A stretch of 64,000 nucleotides of DNA from Podospora bellae-mahoneyi. Taxonomy: Eukaryota; Ascomycota; Sordariomycetes; Sordariales; Podosporaceae. Both the position numbers and the translations under genes were made by a program. Where the stretch lies: the NCBI RefSeq assembly GCF_035222275.1, contig NC_085885.1, positions 1,178,001 through 1,242,000 on the forward strand, written 5' to 3'. The notes under the pieces were generated by a model. That model made no database searches and was not told the origin of the DNA. It was given only the letters and a program-made list of their open reading frames with translations. Positions 1 through 11,000 of the stretch are shown piece after piece (positions within the stretch are counted from its first letter, which is position 1; the number at the start of each line of letters is the position of its first letter).

Positions 1-2314
1 CATGGGAGACATCCATCCCCTCGTGTCGAGACACCCTGTACATCCTCAATGCCACCCTCGGGTGGCCGTACGTCAGATGCTCCTTCATAACCAGCGCAAG
101 CTCCCTCGCATCCGCACACTTGCCCTTGTGCGGCAAAATATTGCGCTCAACACGTAGAGACAACAACCTCCCCCTCGTCGCCCTCCCCCCGCTCCCATCC
201 CCCAACGCCGCCCTCACCATCACCGTCTCGGTGTACCTATCCGCAAACTTCGGACTCAGCAACCTCAGCTTCCGATAAAGCGTCCTCAAATCCCTAAACG
301 GCATCTTCCACTCCCTCCTCAGAACCGTCAAAATAACATTGCTAAACGCCGCGTCCACCTCAAACCCCAACCCAGCACAGTACTCCAACCACTCCACCAT
401 CCTGCCCACATCCCTCCCCTTCGCATACTTCGCCCCCATCACGCTGAAGATGTAATTGTTCAGCGGCACCCCCAACCCCTCCACATACCCCCTCAAAAAC
501 CCATCCGTCTCCTCCACCGTGTGCCCATCCGCATACGCCTTCAGCACCGGCACAAAAGCCTGACTGTAATTCTTCATCCCCTCCGGATCGTCCTCCTCAA
601 CCTTCATCCTCTCAAAAATCGCCCTCACCGCCTCCCAGTCCCCCCCGGCAGCATAATGCCTCGCAAAAACCCCCAGCATCCTCACATCCTCAAAAACCAC
701 AAACCCATCCGCCGCCGACTTTTCAAAATACCACTCCGCCAACGCCTCCTCCCCAGCCTCGAGAGAAATCTCCACCATGACCCGGTACAGCGCGTCAGGG
801 TAGAGCACCTCCTTCTCGATGCCCGCCTCCTCCCCAAGGGTATCAAATAGCCTCTGAGTCCCGCCAAAATCCTTATTCCTCCTCCAGTGCGCCACCAGCA
901 ACCTCGTAGCCAGCTCGGACGGCATCTTAAAGTCGATACCCCTGTACAGTTTTCTCAGCGTGTGCAGCACATCATCTGCCCGGTGGTTGTGCGCCTTTTC
1001 AACGCAATCGACCGCCAGCCTGGCGATGTCATACAGCGACACCGAGTCCGGCATGCAGTTTGCGTAATTGAACCGGAATATCTGGATCGCCATCTTGTAG
1101 CTGTGTTGCTCGGCCAGTTTGGTCAAATACCAATGCGTGAACTCGGGAGTTGCGTCCCCCATACGGAGGGCATAACCATGGCACCGCCGATAAATTTCTC
1201 GGCCGTTGATGAGGTGGCCAGCCGCGAATCTCGCTTCAAGCAGCCTCCGGCCGGTTTCGTGGAGGCTGGGGTCAACCACGGGGGTTCGGTCCGCAATTTT
1301 GGGACGGTAGACCACCGCGGCGAGGTCGAGGATGCGCAGGCGGGCGTCTTGGTTGGATTTGAGGGTTTCGGCGTGGGCCAGGAGGGAGCGGATGAGGGAG
1401 GATGGTTCAAAGGCGTAGTAATCGATTTCGTTGATTTTTCCGCTTCGCAGGACTCGTGCGAGGACGTTGCCTGCTTCTTCGAGCATGCCTGCTTCTTGGC
1501 AGGTTCTGCAGAGGAGGGCGGTGCCGGATAACCAGCCTGGTTGTCCTGTGATGGCGCTTTCGGAGTTTTCTAGGACGAATTGAACGACGTGGCCGAGCCG
1601 GGTTGCGTTTTTGGAGATGCAGGCCTCCTGGATTAACCTTAGGATCTTTATTGTCGAAGGGAATTGAAGGGACTGGACGGTGTTGAGCCACGAGAGGGAA
1701 GCGGTTGGGTCGGTATTCTGTCCAGCCGTCTTTCCTTCAAGCTGTGTCGTCGATACTGTGTTGGTGGGCACATCAGGAACACCTGCGCCGGTGGTAGCCT
1801 TCCTCTGAATGGAGGAGATATCCCGAAAAGACCTCGCCTTCACAGAAGCCTGATGCTCCCTATACCATTCCGGAACCGCCACCGACCTCTTCACTCCCTT
1901 CTCCCGCCCATCCCGCCACGCAGCAGCATTAAACTCGGCAAAAGGGTCCAATTCCGGCGGTTCAGCCACCCTTCCCCCTCCCACCTCACCCTCTACCCCA
2001 GCATCTCTCTTCTCCTGCTTCTCCAAACAAGCCCCTCCACACCTCCCCCCCCCATCCGCAGGCGAAAGCACAACCGGCTCCTCATCAACCTGCACAGCCC
2101 GCTCCTGCAACACCCTCAACCTCGTCCTCCCCCCTCCCGGCCTGTACTGCCGACAGCTCTTGAGCCTCTCCCCGTTCTCCACAATCCTCAGCGCGCTGTT
2201 TATCCTCCGCCTCCGATCCTCGGCAATAATCGCAATGGTGCAGGTCGTGCCCACAACAAGCCCTTGGAGCGCCGTCAGGGCAGCCTTGGAGGGCACAGGT
2301 AGATTCGGCGGCAT
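1..2314 (-). CDS. PPR-type protein, probably mitochondrial (3' end outside window)
   Basis: An open frame runs without a stop from an ATG at 2314-2312 to the window edge, giving at least 771 codons. I saw no intron; the frame was spot-checked near 1-43, 302-345, 842-900, 1382-1423, 1742-1790 and 2042-2080. The N-terminus is basic and Ala/Leu-rich, as in mitochondrial precursors. The second half is a run of helix-turn-helix units of about 35 residues, with segments such as EALAEWYFEKSAADGF and DWEAVRAIFERMKVE. This spacing is typical of fungal pentatricopeptide-repeat proteins. PPR proteins usually bind specific organellar transcripts and affect their stability or translation; the target here cannot be read from sequence. 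The family call rests on repeat style and not on a close orthologue. A TPR protein is the main alternative. Confidence 0.75.
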   Translation of the reverse strand, partial: MPPNLPVPSKAALTALQGLVVGTTCTIAIIAEDRRRRINSALRIVENGERLKSCRQYRPGGGRTRLRVLQERAVQVDEEPVVLSPADGGGRCGGACLEKQEKRDAGVEGEVGGGRVAEPPELDPFAEFNAAAWRDGREKGVKRSVAVPEWYREHQASVKARSFRDISSIQRKATTGAGVPDVPTNTVSTTQLEGKTAGQNTDPTASLSWLNTVQSLQFPSTIKILRLIQEACISKNATRLGHVVQFVLENSESAITGQPGWLSGTALLCRTCQEAGMLEEAGNVLARVLRSGKINEIDYYAFEPSSLIRSLLAHAETLKSNQDARLRILDLAAVVYRPKIADRTPVVDPSLHETGRRLLEARFAAGHLINGREIYRRCHGYALRMGDATPEFTHWYLTKLAEQHSYKMAIQIFRFNYANCMPDSVSLYDIARLAVDCVEKAHNHRADDVLHTLRKLYRGIDFKMPSELATRLLVAHWRRNKDFGGTQRLFDTLGEEAGIEKEVLYPDALYRVMVEISLEAGEEALAEWYFEKSAADGFVVFEDVRMLGVFARHYAAGGDWEAVRAIFERMKVEEDDPEGMKNYSQAFVPVLKAYADGHTVEETDGFLRGYVEGLGVPLNNYIFSVMGAKYAKGRDVGRMVEWLEYCAGLGFEVDAAFSNVILTVLRREWKMPFRDLRTLYRKLRLLSPKFADRYTETVMVRAALGDGSGGRATRGRLLSLRVERNILPHKGKCADARELALVMKEHLTYGHPRVALRMYRVSRHEGMDVSH

Positions 2315-2927
2315 CGTGGTGGTCGTCGGCGCTTGGTCTTCATTTCGTCCGGCGCATTGCTGGAAAAAGAAAAGAAAAGAGTCGTCAGATTCCCTCCCCT
2401 CTGAAACTGCCGTACGTCCCGTAGGTTGGTAAACTCAATCGAGCGCAGCGGCCATCATACGAGAAGAATAATTATTTTTTTGGGGGCCGAATGACATGAT
2501 AGTTACTAGTTTGCGAGAAGCTCCCCCCCAAGAATGGGTCCTTCAAGCTGAGATTCAAAGCCGCAGCCAATCACAACCCCGCCTTCTTGGGGGAGCTTAG
2601 GCGCGCCAAGACAAAACTGTTATGGTTGCATTACCCCGAGAATTAACTGCAGCTGCTCTATGTAGCTCCGCTATCACCAAGCCTTTCAAAGATCTTCAGT
2701 TGTTATTATATCTTGCTGATTGAGGAGTTCATACATCTATCCCATCTATCTCCTTAAAAGTCTGTCTATCCAGCCCAACCCTCCCACCCATCCTCCCAAA
2801 AATAACGCCCACATGAGTTAACCTCCCCTCCACCTTCCCTACCCATGCATGTCGACATCTTTTCATATCATACAATGGTCTATATACAAGTACATTTCAT
2901 GCTGCGCGCCATCTATTTACCCTAGAT
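2315..2927. other. Intergenic: 5' flank of PPR gene and 3' region of carrier gene
   Basis: Both neighbours are on the minus strand, so this holds the promoter of the PPR gene and the 3' UTR of the carrier gene. A CCAAT motif lies near 2564. No further gene seen. Confidence 0.6.
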
Positions 2928-4400
2928 CTAAACGACCTCCCGGCGCTCCATCGGCATGTACTTCTCCAGCTGACGGAGAACATTCTGGTACAAGAACAGC
3001 ATGCAGCCGCTCTGAATGCTGGTCCAAACAGCCCTCGGCCCAACACCCCTGAACCACCCCCCAATACCCTCGCTCTTGTAGATGATCTTTAGCCCAGTCA
3101 TGACCGAGGACGTGTTGAGCGTTACAGCACCGGGTTTGGGCGTGTGTGTCGAGGGCGACGAAGTCGATATCAACCGCTTCTGCAGTTTTGGGCTCGCTGC
3201 TTCGGCGACTGGTGTGCCATGTTGTCCGTCTTTGACAACGGCAGGCTTTGCGATCACGGGCGAAGACTGTCCTGGTACCTCAACGACCTGGGTTTGGAGT
3301 CTCGTCTTCACAACGTCCAACGGGCATGTTATCGTCCCGGCCAAACCGCCCGCTGCCGCACCAGTCAACAGCTCGAGCTGCCAGCCAATATCCCGGCCGT
3401 CCTTCCACTTTCGAGCCCAGGCTTGACCCTGCTCGTAAAACATGAACTGGAGGGCCGAATAAGGCAGATCGCGCCATAATGTGGCACCGTAGCCGTAAAA
3501 CAGAGCCGAGGGGCCTTCGTTGCGGACAATGGTCCTCAAGGCGTCTGTTGTTCCCCGATAGTTGTACCCCGAGGCGAAATGCGGGTTGTTGTATCGTCCC
3601 TGAAGCTGGAGTCTTGTCTTGAGCACCTCGGACGGAACATAGACAAAAGAGGCAACAAAATCGCCGAAAAATCCTGCAGAAAACACAACCATCAGCCCAC
3701 GACTCTCCCCCAAACATCAACCCCCCACCCTCCCCTCTTCAGAAATTTCCACTAACCAGCCGTGAGATATGTCAAATGTGGTTGAATGCCAAAGTCCAAC
3801 ATCTGCCTCTTGCTCCATTCATAGCTCCCAAAGAACAAAACAGTCCCCGGAAAAGAGCCAAACAACGCCGGCAGCCATCCACCATATAGCCCTCGCCGTA
3901 TCCCTTCCTGTCGCCAAATCTTGTAATACGAGGATCCGAGAGACGTGTACTTTGGTGGAATGTGAGGGTCGCCCTGCTGTCGTGTTTTTACCGTATCGAG
4001 CGAGTGCATGAGCATATCGCCGCTCGTACCGCCTATCCCGCCCGCAAGCATGCACTGCACAAAAGTGAAGACAGGTCAGCGCACAAGTCGTCGGACCGCC
4101 GGAAAGCCCTCAGAAATCGAGAGAGAAACCAGCGGCAAGAAAAGAGAAATTAGAGTACAAGTGACGACGCACGTGCAGGTAAGGCGGGCGGCCTTCCAGC
4201 TGCTCTCCATCTTCGGATTCGGATCTCATATTATGCTGAATTTCTGGAGTGGTGGTATGCTGCGAGAGGATGCCCGGTGTCTGGGTAATAACATGATGGT
4301 CGAGGGGGGACTGCTGGCTCGAACTCGGCGACGACGACGACGACGATGTGGTGGTGGTGCTATTGCTACTGGCGGCGGCAGATCCAAAGCCTAGCACCAT
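2928..4400 (-). CDS. Mitochondrial carrier family protein, YMR166C/Mme1-like
   Basis: Three exons on the minus strand: 4173-4400, 3757-4054 and 2928-3673. The introns 4055-4172 and 3674-3756 have GT..AG ends, and the phases join correctly into 423 residues. The product has the tripartite solute-carrier fold of the inner mitochondrial membrane. The three carrier signatures are visible: SLDTVKTRQQ in exon 2 (Ser in place of the usual Pro), PSEVLKTRLQ, and PLDVVKTRLQ in exon 3. A Ser/Thr-rich stretch of about 75 residues precedes the first repeat, and an extra insert of about 65 residues follows the third signature. The sequence around RPPYLHCMLAGGIGGTSGD and MLMHSLDTVKTRQQGDP resembles the fungal group that includes yeast YMR166C (MME1, reported as a magnesium exporter). 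The substrate is inferred from that resemblance only. Confidence 0.88.
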
Positions 4401-4744
4401 CGCTGGCCCCGGGGCAGAAAAAAGAAGAGAATTGCGCTATGCGCCGCCCAGGCCAGGGGGCTCAGGAAAGAAAATTCTCTCGTTATTTTTCTCGGCCTTC
4501 GAGTTTCGTCACAGGGTTCTGGCGTCGTCGGATTTGGGGTTGCTGCGCATATCGCAAATTCAATGTTTCCCAGTTCAAAATTCTGGGCGGCACCTGGTGC
4601 TCCAGACCTCCGATCTTTTTTCGCTAGCGTCATTGGTGTCTCTTGGCCCGTGCCATGCACACCCCTTCTCTCTCTAAGAGAGAGACATGCATTTTGAGCC
4701 TCTTGAATTGGCATTTACAACTGTTGTACACATTTGATACTTAT

Positions 4745-4774
4745 ACCCATAACCCATAACCCATAATCCATAAA
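4745..4774. repeat. Short tandem repeat, CCCATAA unit
   Basis: About four near-identical copies of a 7-bp CCCATAA unit. It resembles, but is not, the fungal telomere unit CCCTAA. It lies just beyond the IMP2 stop codon and probably sits in its 3' UTR. Confidence 0.7.
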
Positions 4775-4817
4775 TATACAGCCTTTCCCATGTCCCTTAT
4801 CCGTTTCCTTTGCGTGA

Positions 4818-4852
4818 CCATTCCCACAACCACTCCCACAACCACTCCCATA
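4818..4852. repeat. Short tandem repeat, CCACAACCACTC-like unit
   Basis: About three imperfect copies of a 12-bp C/A-rich unit directly before the IMP2 stop region. Simple-sequence tract with no evident function. Confidence 0.55.
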
Positions 4853-4865
4853 CCTTCCATCCCTC

Positions 4866-5601
4866 TCACGCCCTCACAACCCCCCTCCCCGGCACCTCGG
4901 GAACAACCCTCACCAACCTCCACCCCCTCAAAACATAAACCACCCGTCCCGTAACCAAACCCGCACTGACCGGCCCATAGTAATTACTATCCCTACTCCT
5001 ATCCCTATTATCCCCCTCCACCCAAACATGCCCCTCCGGCACCACCATCCCAACCGGATACAACACCTTCCTCGTCGGCCCGTCCGTCCCCCAAGTCGCA
5101 ACCGGCTTCGGTATAATCCTATCCCCCTCCAAACCCACCACTCGCTTGACCACAATCTTATCCGGATCAGTTGGGCTCCTGTTCCCATCATTAGCCAAAA
5201 CCGCCGTCCCCTTCCCTTCCTCTTCCCCTTTCCCTTTCCCTTTCCCTTTCCCTTCCCCTTCCCCTTCCCCTTTCCCTTCTCCTTTCCCTTCCCCTTTCCC
5301 TCCCCTCACCTCCCTCCCTCTCCATGAGATAAACATACCTAAAAGTCACCACCTCCCCCCTCCTCAACCCCTCTCTCACCCCAGCCTTCCAAACCAAACA
5401 CCAATCCCTCCCCAAACCCTCATTATACCCCCTGTTCAAAAACGGGTACATGCTCGGCCCGTTGACAAGGGTCACCTGCGCAACGTAGGTATTGAACCAT
5501 ATAAATGCCGGGAGCCAGGTCGCGTATCGAAAGAGGTAGTGGCCAAATTGTCGTGCGAAGCTTCCCTTTTTTGGTATCCAGGACGTCCATCGTGGGGCCA
5601 T
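4866..5601 (-). CDS. IMP2: Mitochondrial inner membrane protease subunit 2 (Imp2)
   Basis: Two exons, 5339-5601 and 4866-5178, with intron 5179-5338 (donor GTATGT, acceptor CAG), give 191 residues; yeast Imp2 has 177. This is a type I signal-peptidase-like serine protease. It works with Imp1 in the inner membrane and matures proteins facing the intermembrane space. The catalytic Ser lies in NGPSMYPFLN (Ser50) and the general-base Lys in KIVVKRVVGLEGD (Lys99, second exon). A box with GHVWVEGDNRD and the SNYYGPVS segment complete the S26 family signature. A hydrophobic anchor spans about residues 27-46. The start at 5601 gives the MAPRW N-terminus; longer frames upstream lack an ATG. The intron is filled by a purine-rich tandem tract. 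Imp1 is the alternative, but the motif spacing fits Imp2 better. Confidence 0.93.
5207..5326. repeat. Polypyrimidine/polypurine tandem tract inside the IMP2 intron
   Basis: Nearly pure CCCTTT/CCTTCC runs on the plus strand, so GGGAAA/GGAAGG on the coding strand, over about 120 bp. It occupies most of the 160-bp intron. Such mirror-symmetric tracts can form triplex DNA and are length-unstable. Exact boundaries are approximate. Confidence 0.8.
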
Positions 5602-6147
5602 TTCATTGAGAGGGTGATGTGTCTTGACGCCCAGGTGAAATTGTTGCTTCAAGTGATAGGTACAAGATACATGCAGCTCGAAAGCTGGTGAAGGATTGAC
5701 TGACGTGCCGTGAAGTGAGGTAAGCTTCTTGGCCGGCGAGAGATGGGATAGATAAGATAAGGAATTTAGAATAGTGGAGGGGTAGTTTTCGGTGAATGCA
5801 CTCAGGCAACAACAACATCAGGGGCAAACAGCCCAAGGCTAAAGGGAGATACGAGATGCATGTGAAAAGTCAAAATACACCCATCGCCATGTTCTTCTAG
5901 ATGGTGGCGTTGAATACATCATCCCCTTTTCATGACCAAATTACAAAGCAAATGACCACCCCCCAATCTTCATGTCTAAACCCTCCGCTGCCAGACATAA
6001 ACCCCCAACTCGATCTTTGTGTATACTGGCACTTTTGTACCCTCATCATTCATCTTAAAACGCTATGAGACATCGAGAATAGCCATGTATCTATCATGCC
6101 CACGGCTTTTTGTCCCCCAAAACGCCTGCCCATAAACAATGTATGCA
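5602..6147. other. Intergenic: IMP2 promoter and eIF2-alpha 3' region
   Basis: Lies between two minus-strand genes. It holds the IMP2 5' flank (right of 5601) and the eIF2-alpha 3' UTR. No gene seen. Confidence 0.55.
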
Positions 6148-7246
6148 TTAAACCGTCTCGGGGATGTTGTCGTCAGACTCGCTGACCGACTCGTCACCGC
6201 TGACCTCGGCGTTCTCACGCTCCCTCTTCTCCATAAGAGCCTGGAGCTCGGCATCATCCGACTCGGTGACGGCCTTGGGCTCCATCTTGACCACCAGGTG
6301 GCCGCCAGCCGCCTCGATGCTTGTGCGGATGTCCACGATGGCCTCCTCTAGCCGAGCGATACCTGCGTTCTTGTCCAGGCACGTGTTGGTAAGACTGCGA
6401 GAGAGGTTAGCACAGTGTGTTTAGAGCATATCTCATATTCACTTACACATAGAGAGGAGGAGAAACAAGTCTGCACTTGACCTGAGTATCGGCAGTGTTA
6501 CGGGCCTCAGCGGTGCGGAGGGCAGTCTTGATGGCATCGATACCTTCATAACCGAAGCAGGTAACCTCCACATCGGCACGGACCTTGGTGGGCTGGGGGG
6601 TAAGACGCTTGCCAATGTAAGACTTGAGCTCATCGGCAACCGGGGTGCTGGGGAACTGGATATCGTTCCAGACATCAGGGTTGCTACATCGCCGTCAGTA
6701 TGCGCTCAGCACCCCAGCACGACAGGTATACATACGTGATAGAAAGCTTGAAGGCGTCCAGCGAGTGGCCGTACTTCTTGTTGAGCGGCCAGCCTATTGT
6801 CTCATAGAGGGTCTCGATGGGGGTCTCGGTCTTCTCAGCAACGTGTCTCATGATGGAGTGCACAATCTTGGACTTGTTGTAGCGCTCCTCGCAACGAATG
6901 ATATCCTCGGGCGACACGCGACGCTTGGAAAGATCGATATACCCCTTCTCCTTGTCGACACGGAGAACAACGACAACCTCATTGCGACCGACGCGGATGA
7001 GCTTCTGGATCGATCTGATGCGCCGTCTGGAGAGTTCGGAAAGCAGGATCATGCCGTCGATGTTATCGTACTCGAGGAGTTTGACATAGGCTCCCATATC
7101 GGCGATCTGCAGCACCCGGTCAGTACCTGCATACGAGAAAAACGACCCGGCAAGCGACCTGAACGTACCTGTTTTACGTTCACCATCACAAAGGAGTCGA
7201 TTTCGGGGTACTTCTCCTCGTAGAATCTGCAGTTGGAGAGCGACAT
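6148..7246 (-). CDS. SUI2: Translation initiation factor eIF2 alpha subunit
   Basis: Four exons (7169-7246, 6736-7106, 6447-6683, 6148-6394) with introns of 62, 52 and 52 bp, all GT..AG and phase-consistent, give 310 residues; yeast Sui2 has 304. The product is part of the eIF2 heterotrimer that brings initiator Met-tRNA to the 40S subunit. It has an N-terminal S1/OB fold (about residues 15-90), a helical domain (about 95-180) and a C-terminal alpha/beta domain. The stress phosphorylation site is intact: the Ser in [13 protein letters not shown] is Ser52 counting Met as 1, the residue phosphorylated by Gcn2-type kinases (classical Ser51). The acidic tail ends in [11 protein letters not shown]. 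The gene is divergent from NTE1, with 837 bp shared between the start codons. Confidence 0.97.
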
Positions 7247-8083
7247 CTTGACTGTGCTTGCCGTTCCCAGGCGGGGCGAACTCGGGATATGTGTTGGTGT
7301 TTGTTGTGAGGGAGAAGTTCGACCAGTCAAGAGAAAGGTGCGAAACGGACGAAGACGGTGCTTTGGTGTCTTGGGAAGGACCTGGAAATAGTTGAGGCTC
7401 TTGGTATCGCTGTGTTCAACACTTGCCCTTTCAAAGAACAGTCATTGGGGCCCGCCCCGCGAAGCAAAAATCGGTGCCACCACTGAACAATACTAGAAAG
7501 TGGGCTGTGGCTGGTGCGTCTGGCCATTGGTGGGGTGAATTGTGGCCCCACCCTTCAAGAGCAATAGGCTTCCCTGTCGGGTTGAGCCAAAGGTGGGATG
7601 AAATGTGGGGGTAATTTTGGTAAAGCTCTGCGTAACATACGGTATTCTCTCTGCTTGGCGGCCCACCTGCGCCAGAATTCCGCAGAAGACCTACGTCAAC
7701 GGTTGGAGCTCCAATCACACGCCAACCTGCCACTCCTGCCAGGAACACTTCAAATCTGAACAAGGGAGGTCGGCTGGCCGTTGCTCCGTCTGAAGCCTGA
7801 AGTATAAATCTGGTAATTTTGGAGATCCCTTCTTCCTTTGAGCTCTCACAATCCGTTTGTTGCTCTTGTGGCGTTCAGGTTCAGTTTGGGGGTTGCTGAC
7901 TGTCTTTCATTGGATTATTGATACCTCCTCCTGCTTCCTGTCTGGTCATGAGCAACAGCCGAGGAACGAATCCGATATGATATTTCAAAGTCACGCGTCC
8001 TTCCCAACAATACCCGATAACTTTCCGGGTGACCGTTTCTCGTCTCAAAAGCTACCATCAGCACCAAGCACGCCCGAATCGCC
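7247..8083. promoter_or_regulatory. Shared divergent promoter region of eIF2-alpha and NTE1
   Basis: 837 bp between two divergent start codons. A TATAAAT match near 7803-7809 is about 275 bp upstream of the NTE1 ATG and could serve it. No extra reading frame with coding character was seen. Promoter function is inferred from gene orientation. Confidence 0.5.
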
Positions 8084-11000
8084 ATGACGGAGCTTAGTAC
8101 AACCGTGGCGGTTGCTGCCGCTGCGGGCTCCGGTGCTTTGTCCTCTGCCGTAGCCACGGCCAGCGATGTAGCAAACATCCACGGCTCGTCATCTTGGCTG
8201 GGCATGTTCACAAAGGTCCTCATCTGGGTTTTGCAGCTCCTGTCAGCAATACTCTACTATGTCATCAAGCTGGCCACCATATCGGTCCCGACGCTGCTTT
8301 ACAACAACCTGTTCTCCAAGAGCTGGACCGTCACCATGAACGCAACAACGCTCATGCTCATTATAGCTGCTATTGCCTTGGGCATGGCCTACTTTGTCCG
8401 CTATCACTATCTCACTTCGTATGAGAGATTGCCGCCAGAACCCCAACGCAAGCAGCCGAGCATCGAAATATTCTCAAACACCAGGGAGGAGGATGCGAAG
8501 GCTGCCTTGGCCACCTATCTGGACCAGTTCATCAGCGCTATCAAGATCTTTGGCTATCTGGAGGCTTCTGTCTACCATGAGCTCACCCGAAGCGTCCAAA
8601 CTAGGACACTCATAGCTGGAGAAACTTTGAATCTGGAGGAAGAGGAGGGGTTCTGTCTGGTGGTGAATGGGCTGGTGGAGATCTTTGTTAAGTCAGGGGA
8701 GAACCGTTCGTTTGCTCATAGCCCACATATCAGCGCTGTGGACGGGTTGAGTTCAAGCGACGATGAGCATTCGATTCCTGGGCAGCAGCGTTACCAGCTT
8801 TTGACCGAGGTTCGCAATGGTGCGCCCATGTCATCGATTTTCTCCATTATGTCTCTATTCACCGAAGATGTACCCCTGAGGTCTCCAGAAGACGAGGTGC
8901 CTGGACCTGGTCTGTTTGCTGGGTATCCGCCGAGCGCAGGCTATCCGCCGAGTGCAGGACTGGGAGTAGTACGTCCACGTCTGGCGCCCATGTCACAACC
9001 AGTGACACAGCCAGGGACACCTCAAAGGCATGATTCTGCGACGAGCTCAATAGAGAACCTACCAGAATCTGTCATTACACCCGAGACTCCTGTCTCTGTT
9101 GATACACTGCCCCATGTTCCGCCAATCAGCCTTGACACAGGCACGGCCAGCAGGCCAAAGAGACCAATCCCGAAGCGGGCAGCAACCAGCTCTGCTCATC
9201 CAGACATCATTGCGAGGGCGACGGTGGACACAACCATAGCCATCATTCCCGCCAGTGCCTTTAGACGTCTAATCCGCATCTATCCCAAGGCAACCTCACA
9301 CATTGTCCATGTGATACTGTCGCGATTCCAGAGAGTCACGCTCGCCACTGCGTACAACTACTTGGGTCTGACTGCGGAGGTCATGCAGATTGAGCGCAAC
9401 ATGCTCAAGTACACGACACGTGAGCTCCCAAACCACTTACGGGGCGACGCGCTGGACAGACTCAAGGAGAAATTCAAGAAGGAGAGGGAGCGGCTAGGCG
9501 AGGAAGAAGTTGGTAAGGGGATCGCTCTCCACAATGCCGGAGCTGGCCGTCGCCGCCAGTCTCAATCTACCTTGCGGAAAGACGCCGTGCTGCAAGCCTT
9601 CGCAAAGCAAAGACACCGATTGCTTGTTGGTTCGGGTGAGGGCCCCAGCCCCGGGGACCTCTTGGGAGACATGCAGGCAGCCAGAAGTGGTGGCCATCAC
9701 CACCGAGCTCCCACTCTCTCGGCCACCTCACCTCAGTTTGACCTGCATGTCCCACGGGAAGCCATGTCTCCCCTTGCCCAGCGGACTCCCAACCCTTTCA
9801 ATACGCTGAGGAACCCCCATGTGTCCATAGCCAAACGGGAATCAGTCGATGAAGATAATCTCTTCAGAGAGTCCATCCTGGAGTGCATGTTCAAAGCCCT
9901 GGGCTTGGCTAATAATGGGACAGTCAAGGACACGGATTCTGTTCAGGCGTCTCCACGGCTAGTATCGCTTGATGGGCGCCGCCAGAAAGCCGTCTTTACT
10001 ACTGGGGCATTTGGTCTCATGGGCGGCGTGGGGGCATCTGCTGATGGCGATACAGAGTCGGTAGCTTCTACAGGATTTTCTGCTGTTCCAGTCAACCCCA
10101 CTGTTCTAGCACAAGAAATGAGAGACGAAGTGGAAATCGTCTTCTTCCCCAAGGGTTCGGTACTAGTGGAGCAAGGCGAGCGGAATCCTGGACTTTACTA
10201 TGTTGTCGATGGCTTCCTCGATGTCTGCACCCAGACGGAGGATGCGCACTCGGATATTATCCACTCGTCAGGGAGCACGTCGCTGCATGCTATGGATAGT
10301 TACGAATCACTCTGTGCACCCCACCAGAGACACTCGTCGATACCCGGAGCAAAGGATGGCCACTTTAGGAACGCACGCAAGAAAAAGACGGGACGACGGA
10401 GTGTGGCGCTGATCAAGCCTGGCGGGCTGGCAGGCTATATCGGGACGATTTCGTCCTACAGATCATTCATCGACGTTGTCGCCAAAACTGATGTCTATGT
10501 CGGCTTCCTGCCGCTGACGTCGATTGAGAAGATTGTGGACCGATATCCCATTGTGTTGTTGACCATGGCCAAGAGACTGACAAACCTACTTCCTCGCCTC
10601 ATTCTGCACATTGACTTTGCGTTGGAGTGGGTTCATGTCAATGCCGGACAGGTGATTTTCAACGAGAAAGAAGAGAGCGAAGCCATCTACATTGTGCTAA
10701 ATGGACGTCTCAGGCTAGTAGAGCAGCGAGAGGACGGTGGCAGCAATGTCAAGGCCGAGTATGGTCAAGGCGAGAGTATCGGTGAGCTCGAGGTTCTCAC
10801 AGAGTCGAGCCGCTCAGGAACTTTACAGGCCATTCGTGAAACTGAGCTTGTCAAGTTTCCACGCACTCTGTTCAACAGTCTGGCACAGGAACACCCCAAC
10901 ATCACGATTAAGATTTCCAAGATCATTGCATCCCGCATGAGAGCGCTGATCGACGACCCCACCAAGATGTTGAGCCCTAAGGATTCGGGCAGCAGGATAT

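Larger units (their letters stand above)
4401..4865. other. Intergenic: promoter of carrier gene and IMP2 3' region
   Basis: Holds the 5' flank of the carrier gene and the 3' UTR of IMP2 (both minus strand). A CT/GA-rich patch lies at about 4668-4686, and two short tandem repeats are listed separately. No gene seen. Confidence 0.55.

Noticed and set aside
4745-4774. CCCATAA tandem as a possible interstitial telomere repeat
   Set aside because: The unit differs from TTAGGG/CCCTAA in every copy and is only four units long.
5191-5652. Single long frame for IMP2 exon 1 running through the intron
   Set aside because: The Arg/Glu/Gly tail is the purine tract of the intron; splicing at GTATGT restores the conserved protease sequence.
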